Assembly (NCBI GenBank): GCA_947455695.1
Contig: CANGRN010000044.1
Location: 1 to 7,793, forward strand
DNA from: Alphaproteobacteria bacterium
GTDB lineage: Bacteria; Pseudomonadota; Alphaproteobacteria; Micropepsales; Micropepsaceae
Reading direction: 5' to 3'
DNA: 7,793 nucleotides
Shown here: positions 1-5,719 of the stretch, one piece after another
Layout of the letters: each line of letters opens with the position of its first letter
Position numbering within the stretch: the stretch's first letter is position 1
Made by a program: the position numbers and the translations under genes
The notes under the pieces: model-generated
What the model saw: the letters and a program-made list of their open reading frames with translations, nothing else
What the model was told of the DNA's origin: nothing
The model's database searches: none

Positions 1-2024
1 AAAAAACCGTGGCGCTGTTCAGCGGACTGGTGAAGCTGGGTGCGGGCGGTGTCGCCAACATCACTCTGGATGTGCCGGACTTTAACGGTTCGCTGCGGTT
101 GATGGCGGTGGCCTGGAGTGCCAACAAGCTGGGCCATGCCGATCGCATGCTGATCGTGCGCGATCCGGTGGTGGCCGATCTTGTCTTGCCGCGCTTCCTG
201 TCGCCCGGCGACTCCATCGGCGCGGCGCTGAACCTGGATAATGTCGAAGGCGGCCCCGGCGCCTATGTCGCCACCATCCAGACCCGTGGACCGGTATCGC
301 TGGCCAGCGGGGCGCAGACGGTTGTGAACCAGACTCTCAAGCGCGGCCAGCGCGCTTTGGTGCCGGTGCAGTTGCGTGGTGCCGGGCTGGGCATCGCCGG
401 CATCACTTTGGATGTGAAAGGCCCCAATGGTTTCCATGTCTCGCATGGCTGGCCCATCCAGGTGCGGGCAGCGCAGCTCGACGTGGCGCGGGAAGAAGAG
501 CTGCCGTTGCCGGCGGGCGCGACTTATGTCGCCAATCGCAGCCTGATCCCGGACCTGGTCGGTTCCACTGCCAGCGTCACCATCAGTGTGTCGGCGGCGC
601 ATGGCTATAACAATGTCGCGGGCCTGCTGAAGTGGCTGGACAAGTATCCCTATGGCTGCATCGAGCAGACCACCAGCCGCGCCCAGCCCCTGCTGCTGTT
701 CAACGACGTCGCCGATCTGGCGGGGCTGCCCAAGGACAATGCACTGCGGCCGCGCATCCAGACGGCGGTGGATCAGGTGCTGGACATGCAGAATTATGCC
801 GGCAATTTCGGCATGTGGGGCCCGGGCAGCGATGCCGACAGCTTCCTCAGCGTCTATGCCATGGACTTCCTGTTCCAGGCCAAGGCCAAGGGCTTTGTCG
901 TGCCCAACGACGCCATGAAGCGCGGCACCAACTGGCTGAAGACAAGCGGTGCGGCGGACGGCAGTGACGATATCGCCCGGGCTTACGCTTTCTATGTGCT
1001 GGCGGCCAACGGCCAGGCCAATGTCTCGGACCTGCGCTACTTCAGCGACACTAAGGTTGGTGCGATGAAATCGGGCCTGGCGGCGGCGCTGACCGGCGCG
1101 GCGGCATCCATGACCGGTGACCGGGCGCGGGCCGAATATGGCTTCCGGCGCGCGCGCGACATCATCGTGGCCGCCGATCCGGCCACCTATCCGCATGATG
1201 TCTATGGCTCGCTGTTGCGCGACCTGTCGGGCGCGCTGGCGCTGGCGGCGGAGAACGGCAAGGCCGACCTGGTGCCGCAGTTGCTGGACAAGGTGAAATC
1301 GCTGAACACCAAAGTCGAAGACACGACCACCCAGGAAAAGGGCTGGATGCTGCGGGCTGCCTATGCGCTGACGCGCCAGAAGCTGCCGCTCAACATCACT
1401 GTGAACGGTGCGCCAGCGGCGCCGCGTGACGGGGCGGTGCGGCTGACCCCGACTCTGGCGCAACTGGACGCCGGCGTGACCCTGGTCAACAAGGGCGATG
1501 CCGGCGTGTGGCGTTCCACCGCCGCCAGTGGCACGCCCAATGCGGCGCTGCCCGCCATCGCCAACGGCTTCAGCTTGTCCAAGAGTGTCTGGACCATGTC
1601 CGGTGCGCCCGCGGACGTCGGCGCGCTGCACCAGAATGACCGGGTGATCGTGGTGCTGTCGGGCCAGATGCCCAACAATCTCTATCACCAGATGGGGGTG
1701 ATCGATTTGCTGCCCGCCGGTCTGGAGATTGAGCAGCCGCTGAAGGGCGACGATGCCAAGGCCTATCCCTTTGTCGGCGCGTTGACCGAGGCCAACATGC
1801 AGGATGCGCGCGATGACCGCTTTGTCGCGGCCTTCGATATCGGCGAGCGTTATCGCCCGGTCAATCGCAAGGGACCGGAGCCGACGCCGGCCTTCCATGT
1901 CGCCTATATCGCGCGTGCCGTGTCGGTAGGCCATTTCGCGCTGCCCGCCGCCTGGGCCGAGGACATGTATGCTCCCGCCATCCGGGCGCGCACCGCGATG
2001 GGCGAGCTGAATATCGCGCAATGA
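1..2024 (+). CDS. Bacterial alpha-2-macroglobulin family protein, C-terminal part (5' end outside window)
   Basis: Periplasmic protease-trapping protein related to E. coli YfhM. The reading frame is already open at base 3 (codons AAA ACC) and continues through a GTG at 9 that is an internal Val, so the gene starts upstream. Numbering from that Val, 671 residues are visible; the family is usually about 1,600-1,900. The fragment opens in the macroglobulin core (LDVPDFNG, LRLMAVAWSA, IVRDPVV, about 19-55). The thioester motif YGCIEQ follows, with Cys217 and Gln220 intact. Next comes the helical thioester domain (WGPGSDADSFLS near 270, FYVLAANGQ near 328). It ends in a receptor-like domain (VAYIARAVSVGHFALP, then EDMYAP near 651-656). 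An intact CxEQ marks the covalent-trapping (YfhM-like) branch; YfaS-type proteins lack it. The stop overlaps the pbpC start, the pairing known from E. coli yfhM-pbpC. The N-terminal signal or lipobox cannot be seen. Confidence 0.93.
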   Translation, partial: KTVALFSGLVKLGAGGVANITLDVPDFNGSLRLMAVAWSANKLGHADRMLIVRDPVVADLVLPRFLSPGDSIGAALNLDNVEGGPGAYVATIQTRGPVSLASGAQTVVNQTLKRGQRALVPVQLRGAGLGIAGITLDVKGPNGFHVSHGWPIQVRAAQLDVAREEELPLPAGATYVANRSLIPDLVGSTASVTISVSAAHGYNNVAGLLKWLDKYPYGCIEQTTSRAQPLLLFNDVADLAGLPKDNALRPRIQTAVDQVLDMQNYAGNFGMWGPGSDADSFLSVYAMDFLFQAKAKGFVVPNDAMKRGTNWLKTSGAADGSDDIARAYAFYVLAANGQANVSDLRYFSDTKVGAMKSGLAAALTGAAASMTGDRARAEYGFRRARDIIVAADPATYPHDVYGSLLRDLSGALALAAENGKADLVPQLLDKVKSLNTKVEDTTTQEKGWMLRAAYALTRQKLPLNITVNGAPAAPRDGAVRLTPTLAQLDAGVTLVNKGDAGVWRSTAASGTPNAALPAIANGFSLSKSVWTMSGAPADVGALHQNDRVIVVLSGQMPNNLYHQMGVIDLLPAGLEIEQPLKGDDAKAYPFVGALTEANMQDARDDRFVAAFDIGERYRPVNRKGPEPTPAFHVAYIARAVSVGHFALPAAWAEDMYAPAIRARTAMGELNIAQ

Positions 2025-4111
2025 CGCAGAAGACGCCGCGCTGGTTGGTGGGCCTGCGTGTCGCGGCGGGCCTGATCGGTCTTGTAACCCTGGCTGATCT
2101 GTTATTCCCGCCGGACATGACCCGTGCCAATACCCTGTCGCCGGAAGTGACGGCCAAGGACGGCAGCCTGCTGCGCGCGTTCCTCAGCGCAGATGGCGCC
2201 TGGCGCATCAAGACCACCGCGGATCAGGTGGGGCCGCGTTATCTGGCCATGCTCAAGGCTTACGAAGACAAACGCTTTGCGCGGCACTGGGGTGTGGACC
2301 CTCCGGCCATGCTGCGCGCCGCGTTCCAGTTCGTCCATGCCGGACGCATCGTCTCCGGCGGGTCAACCCTGACCATGCAGGTGGCACGCCTGCTGGAGCC
2401 GCACGGTCATGGCGTCGGCGGAAAACTGATCCAGATGGTCCGCGCCGTGCAGCTGGAAGAGCGTTATTCCAAGGACGAAATCCTGTCGCTGTACCTGACC
2501 CTGGCCCCGATGGGGGGCAACCTGGAAGGGGTGCGTGCCGCCTCGCTGTCCTATTTCGGCAAGGAGCCCGCCAATCTCGATCTGGCGGAAAGCGCGCTCC
2601 TGGTGGCGCTGCCCCAGTCGCCGGTGAAACAGCGCCCCGATCGCCATGCCAGGCGCGCGCTGGCCGGCCGCGACAAGGTCCTGCGCCGCATGGTCGACGA
2701 AGACGTGGTGAGCCAGGGCGACGCCGCCACCGCCATGAAGGAAGGCGTGCCTTTTGCCCGCCAGCCCATGCCGATGGGCGCGCCGCATCTGGCGCAGCGA
2801 TTGGTGCTGAAACACAAGGCGCCGCACATCGTCACGACCCTGGATGCAACCATCCAGGGCGCGGCGGAACGGCTGGCGAAGCAGGAACGTGCTTACTATG
2901 ACGACGGCGCCGACATTTCGCTGGTGGTGGTCGAGAACAAGACACGCAACATTGTCGCCTATGTCGGTGGCACCGATTACTGGGGCAAGTCCGGGCAAGT
3001 GGACCTGGCGGCGCGGGCGCGCTCGCCGGGCTCGGCCCTCAAGCCTTTCATCTATGGCCTGGCGTTCGACGCGCTGGTCCTGCATCCCGCCAGCCGGATG
3101 GAAGACGCGCCCACCACCTTCGGCGATTACGCGCCCAAGGATTTCGACGGCCAGTTCCAGGGCGCGGTGACCGCACGCGATGCCTTGCAGATGTCGCTGA
3201 ACATTCCCGCCGTGATGGTGCTGGACCGCGTCGGGCCGCTGGCTTTCACCCTCAGCCTGCAGAATGCCGGCGCGCATCTGGCCTTTCCCACCCGCGATGC
3301 GCCCAGCCTGCCGGTGGCGCTGGGCGGGCTGGGCATCTCGCTGTCCGACATCGCCATGCTCTATGCCGGGATCGCCGAAGGCGGCACGGCGCAAAGCCTG
3401 CGCGTGATTAAAGACGCGCCGGACGCGCCAACCCATCGTCTGTTTGGCCCCGTGGCGGCCTGGTACCTGCGCGAGGTTCTGGACGGCGTCGCCTTGCCCG
3501 ATGGCTGGGCCATGGGGCAGGGACTTTTGAAAAAGCGCACCATCGGCTTCAAGACTGGCACCTCTTACGGTTTCCGCGATGCCTGGGCGGTGGGTTTTTC
3601 CAACGATTATACGGTGGCGGTATGGGTCGGCCGCGCCGACGGCACGCCGCGCCCCGGCCATGTCGGCCGCGAAGCCGGAGCCCCGGTGCTGCTGAAGATG
3701 TTCGGCCTGTTGCCGCCCGATCGCCGGCCCGCGCCGCCGGTGCCTGCAGGCGCGTTGATCGTGCGTGGCACTGATGAGCTGCCGCCCAACCTGCGCCACT
3801 TCACCCGCGAAGCCGTGCCTGCGCCGCAAGCGCAAGTCGCCGAACTGCCGCCGCCGGCCATTGCTTTTCCGCCCAACGGCGCGGTGGTGCCGTTGCCCGA
3901 TGCGAAATCAAAAGATGCCGCGCTGCAGTTGAAAGCCGATGGTGGCCGCGCGCCTTTGACCTGGCTTGTGAACGGCGCGCCGCTGGGCAGCTTCGACCGC
4001 TTCGCGCCGGCGCTGTACGCGCCGCAGGGCGAAGGGCTGGCGCGGGTGACGGTGGTGGATGCCGATGGCCGCAGCGACACCAGCCAGATCCGCTTCAAGA
4101 AAATCCGCTAG
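2021..4111 (+). CDS. pbpC: Penicillin-binding protein 1C (bifunctional peptidoglycan synthase)
   Basis: Inner-membrane protein facing the periplasm; class A PBPs polymerise and cross-link lipid II-derived glycan. There are 696 residues. A short basic N-terminus is followed by one membrane segment (about 9-29). The GT51 glycosyltransferase domain (about 40-215) has YEDKRFARHWG with catalytic Glu82, GGSTLTMQVARLL (113-125) and ERYSKDEIL (147-155). The transpeptidase domain (about 297-565) has SALK with nucleophile Ser338, SLN (392-394) and KTGTS (511-515). A C-terminal beta domain (about 608-696, AIAFPPNGAVVPL) matches the PBP1C-specific C-terminal extension. The start is fixed by the ATGA overlap with the macroglobulin gene, which implies translational coupling; no strong Shine-Dalgarno is seen. 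Where PBP1b has its second catalytic Glu (RYSKD-anchored alignment), this protein has Gln138. Its stop lies in the same CTAG as that of the convergent transglycosylase. Confidence 0.96.
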   Translation: MTQKTPRWLVGLRVAAGLIGLVTLADLLFPPDMTRANTLSPEVTAKDGSLLRAFLSADGAWRIKTTADQVGPRYLAMLKAYEDKRFARHWGVDPPAMLRAAFQFVHAGRIVSGGSTLTMQVARLLEPHGHGVGGKLIQMVRAVQLEERYSKDEILSLYLTLAPMGGNLEGVRAASLSYFGKEPANLDLAESALLVALPQSPVKQRPDRHARRALAGRDKVLRRMVDEDVVSQGDAATAMKEGVPFARQPMPMGAPHLAQRLVLKHKAPHIVTTLDATIQGAAERLAKQERAYYDDGADISLVVVENKTRNIVAYVGGTDYWGKSGQVDLAARARSPGSALKPFIYGLAFDALVLHPASRMEDAPTTFGDYAPKDFDGQFQGAVTARDALQMSLNIPAVMVLDRVGPLAFTLSLQNAGAHLAFPTRDAPSLPVALGGLGISLSDIAMLYAGIAEGGTAQSLRVIKDAPDAPTHRLFGPVAAWYLREVLDGVALPDGWAMGQGLLKKRTIGFKTGTSYGFRDAWAVGFSNDYTVAVWVGRADGTPRPGHVGREAGAPVLLKMFGLLPPDRRPAPPVPAGALIVRGTDELPPNLRHFTREAVPAPQAQVAELPPPAIAFPPNGAVVPLPDAKSKDAALQLKADGGRAPLTWLVNGAPLGSFDRFAPALYAPQGEGLARVTVVDADGRSDTSQIRFKKIR
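4108..4111. other. Shared CTAG stop codons of convergent pbpC and transglycosylase genes
   Basis: The plus-strand TAG at 4109-4111 ends pbpC and the minus-strand TAG (complement of CTA at 4108-4110) ends the transglycosylase gene. The four-base palindrome CTAG therefore serves both. It is the centre of a 10-base perfect palindrome CCGCTAGCGG (4105-4114). A T-rich run lies downstream on each strand (TCTTTTT at 4121-4127 on plus, ATTTTCTT at 4104-4097 on minus). As a hairpin, CCGCTAGCGG allows only three pairs around a four-base loop, so I do not call a proper terminator. Confidence 0.9.
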
Positions 4112-5406
4112 CGGCCGGCGTCTTTTTCCAGCCCGTCCAGCATCGCGGCGGTGGGAAAGCCGTCGGCGACAAGGCCGCGCGCTTTCTGGTATTGGCGCAG
4201 GGCGCTGCGGGTCTTGCGGCCCAGGACGCCGTCGGGCGTTCCGCTGTCAAATCCGGCCTTGTTGAGATCGGCCTGGAAGCTGATGCGTTCGTTGCGCGAC
4301 AAGGCGCGTTCGCCGCGCGGCCAGGCATGCTTGACGCCATCGCCGCCGGCCATCCGGTCGGCCAGCAGCGCCACGGCCAGGGCATAGCTGGCGGCGTTGT
4401 TGTATTTCAGGATGACGCTGAAATTGGGAAACAGCAGGAAGGCGGGACCATGCGCTCCCGCGGGCAGATAGATCGCCGCGCTGTCGGCGCCGCCGGGCAG
4501 CGCTGCGCCATCCGCCGTCTTCACGCCGCGCGCGCGCCATTCGCTCAGCGGCTTCTGGGTGTCGGTGTCGGCATCTTCATAGGCAAAGTTCGCGGGCAGC
4601 TTCACTTCAAAGCCCCAGGGCTGACCCTTCTGCCAGCCCTGATCGGCCAGCAGCCGCGCCGCGGACGCCAGGGCATCGGGCGCCGAACGCCACAGGTCGA
4701 TCTGCCCGTCGCCATCGCCGTCGGCGGCATATTTCAGGAAGGTGGTGGGGGTGAATTGTGTCTGGCCGAACGCGCCGGCCCAGCTCGCCGTCATCTGGCT
4801 CAACGCGTAATGCTGATCCTGGTAAATCTTCAGGGCCGCGAAGAATTCCGGCCTGGCGTAATCGGCGCGGGGCCCGTCATAGGCCAATGTCGCCAGCGCC
4901 GCGAAGATGTTCATGCTGCCATTGTCGGCGCCGTAATCGGTCTCCATGCCCCAGACCGCGACCAGGATTTCCTTCGGGACACCGCTGGCCGCTTCGATGC
5001 GCGCCAGCACATCGCCATAGCGCGCCAGCATCAGTTGCGCGTCTTTCACGCGCCGCGCCGACACCGCCGAATCCAGATAGGCCCAGACCGGCTTGGAGAA
5101 TTCCGGCTGGTTGGCGTTCATGGCGGCGATGCTGGCGATGGGCCGCAGGCCTGCCGTGGCGCTGTCGAATGTCGCGGCCGTAATCCCCTGGCCCTGGGCG
5201 GTGATGCGGGCCTGTTCCAGGAAGGCATCGAACTTGGGGTCCCCCGAGGTGGGCTTGGCCGGGATCGGGGCGATGGGGATGGAAACCGCGGGCGGGGACG
5301 GTGGGGTCGGCTTGGGCGCGGTGGTTGCGCAGGCCACCGCCACCAGGGTGCCGCACAGGGCGGCCAGCCGCTGCAGGCCGGAGAAGGGGCGATATCGGCG
5401 CGTCAT
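4108..5406 (-). CDS. Lytic murein transglycosylase, MltB family lipoprotein with peptidoglycan-binding domain
   Basis: Cleaves the MurNAc-GlcNAc bond of peptidoglycan to give 1,6-anhydromuramyl ends, probably from the periplasmic face of a membrane. From the ATG at 5406 there are 432 residues. A basic N-terminus and hydrophobic segment lead to VAVAC (Cys26), a weak lipobox with Ala at -3. A Pro-rich linker follows (about 32-51). The SLT_2/MltB domain (about 55-340) has WGMETDYG with the likely catalytic Glu155, SWAGAFGQTQFTPTTF (208-223), an EF-hand-like DGDGDGQIDLW (229-239) matching the calcium loop of Slt35/MltB, and FPNFSVILKYN (326-336). The C-terminus (about 365-428, ERISFQADLN, PDGVLGRKTRSAL) is a PG_binding_1 domain. 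A GTG at 5412 would add two residues; I prefer the ATG because an AGG sits 8 bases before it. The gene is convergent with pbpC. A gene symbol finer than mltB-like is not justified. Confidence 0.93.
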   Translation of the reverse strand: MTRRYRPFSGLQRLAALCGTLVAVACATTAPKPTPPSPPAVSIPIAPIPAKPTSGDPKFDAFLEQARITAQGQGITAATFDSATAGLRPIASIAAMNANQPEFSKPVWAYLDSAVSARRVKDAQLMLARYGDVLARIEAASGVPKEILVAVWGMETDYGADNGSMNIFAALATLAYDGPRADYARPEFFAALKIYQDQHYALSQMTASWAGAFGQTQFTPTTFLKYAADGDGDGQIDLWRSAPDALASAARLLADQGWQKGQPWGFEVKLPANFAYEDADTDTQKPLSEWRARGVKTADGAALPGGADSAAIYLPAGAHGPAFLLFPNFSVILKYNNAASYALAVALLADRMAGGDGVKHAWPRGERALSRNERISFQADLNKAGFDSGTPDGVLGRKTRSALRQYQKARGLVADGFPTAAMLDGLEKDAGR

Positions 5407-5439
5407 ACCCACAGCCTACACGGTTTTGCGGCAATTTTT

Positions 5440-5459
5440 GGCGGAAAACCGCCTTTTTT
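5440..5459 (+). terminator. Probable rho-independent terminator, rightward
   Basis: The perfect stem GGCGG/CCGCC with loop AAAA (5440-5453) is followed directly by six T residues (5454-5459). This is the intrinsic terminator form in the plus direction. Read on the minus strand the same stem is followed by AAAAATTG, so it would not terminate the transglycosylase transcript; there it lies in or near that gene's leader. No plus-strand gene ends nearby: the closest is pbpC, about 1.3 kb upstream. It would shield rpmJ from pbpC read-through. The five-pair stem is short. CGGTTTT at 5421-5427 could alternatively pair with AAAACCG at 5445-5451. Confidence 0.6.
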
Positions 5460-5475
5460 GCCCCTATTTGCCGGG

Positions 5476-5504
5476 TTGACAGGGGTGGGGGCCTTGCATA
5501 GTTT
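5476..5504 (+). promoter_or_regulatory. Probable sigma-70 type promoter of rpmJ
   Basis: A perfect TTGACA -35 box lies at 5476-5481. At 17-base spacing the -10 would be TAGTTT (5499-5504), which keeps the important first two T/A bases and the final T. CATAGT (5497-5502) at 15-base spacing is the alternative. Transcription would begin near 5510, giving a leader of about 50 bases before rpmJ. The strong -35 suits a ribosomal protein gene. The -10 assignment is the weak part. Confidence 0.6.
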
Positions 5505-5521
5505 CCGCGCCTCTCGCGGAA
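5503..5521. repeat. Inverted repeat over the -10/start region of the rpmJ promoter
   Basis: TTCCGCG (5503-5509) and CGCGGAA (5515-5521) are perfect complements separated by CCTCT. The repeat overlaps the end of the proposed -10 and the expected transcription start, where a repressor operator would sit. It has no T-run after it, so it is not an intrinsic terminator. It may also be a chance feature of GC-rich sequence. Confidence 0.45.
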
Positions 5522-5523
5522 GA

Positions 5524-5538
5524 CGGCCTTTTGGGCCG
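5524..5538 (+). other. Small hairpin in the rpmJ leader
   Basis: CGGCC (5524-5528) and GGCCG (5534-5538) can pair around TTTTG, giving a five-pair all-GC stem in the presumed 5' untranslated region. It lies 12 bases upstream of the AAAAGG ribosome-binding site at 5551-5556, so it leaves that site free. No function can be assigned. Confidence 0.3.
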
Positions 5539-5563
5539 AATTGGCTTCAAAAAAGGCAGTGTC

Positions 5564-5689
5564 ATGAAGGTTCGCAACTCCCTCCGGTCGCTCAAGAAGC
5601 GTGACAAGGACTGCCGCGTCATCCGCCGCAAGGGTCGCGTCTACGTGATCAACAAGAAGAATCCGCGGTTCAAAGCCCGCCAGGGTTAA
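5564..5689 (+). CDS. rpmJ: 50S ribosomal protein L36, zinc-ligand-free (C-minus) type
   Basis: A small, very basic protein of the large ribosomal subunit, 41 residues long. It begins [16 protein letters not shown], followed by [21 protein letters not shown] (21-41). The opening KVRNSL and the ending NPRFKARQG are diagnostic of L36. Canonical L36 is about 37-38 residues with a CCCH zinc ribbon; here the only cysteine is Cys17, so zinc cannot be bound in the usual way. This form is typical of alphaproteobacteria, as I recall the family. The start is clear: AAAAGG at 5551-5556 lies seven bases before the ATG, and a promoter lies upstream. The gene stands apart from the main ribosomal protein operons. 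glcD follows 29 bases after the stop with no evident terminator. Confidence 0.95.
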   Translation: MKVRNSLRSLKKRDKDCRVIRRKGRVYVINKKNPRFKARQG

Positions 5690-5696
5690 GCGATAC

Positions 5697-5719
5697 TGCG
5701 CCCCCGAAAGACAGGCGCA
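5697..5719 (+). promoter_or_regulatory. Stem-loop covering the glcD ribosome-binding site and start
   Basis: TGCGCC (5697-5702) and GGCGCA (5714-5719) are perfect complements around an 11-base loop. The right arm takes in the last two bases of the AGG at 5713-5715 and the A of the glcD ATG. If formed in RNA it could limit glcD initiation. It could also be a weak rpmJ 3' stem, though no T-run follows. A six-pair repeat may be chance in such GC-rich sequence. Confidence 0.35.

Noticed and set aside
9..11. GTG as the true start of the macroglobulin gene
   Set aside because: The frame is open upstream to the window edge, and the protein begins in the middle of a macroglobulin core domain with no signal peptide, so this is an internal Val.
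2363..3835. 490-codon minus-strand open frame opposite pbpC
   Set aside because: It is Arg/His/Gln-rich low-complexity sequence with no recognisable domain, lying wholly over a well-supported PBP1C. It is a typical antisense shadow in GC-rich DNA.
4105..4127. Bidirectional intrinsic terminator at the convergent stops
   Set aside because: The palindrome CCGCTAGCGG leaves at most three pairs with a four-base loop, too weak for a confident call despite the T-rich runs on both sides.
4192..5604. 470-codon plus-strand open frame over the transglycosylase gene and rpmJ start
   Set aside because: It runs through the promoter, the terminator and the start of rpmJ, is Gly/Arg-rich, and lacks domains. 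The minus-strand MltB-type protein accounts for the sequence.
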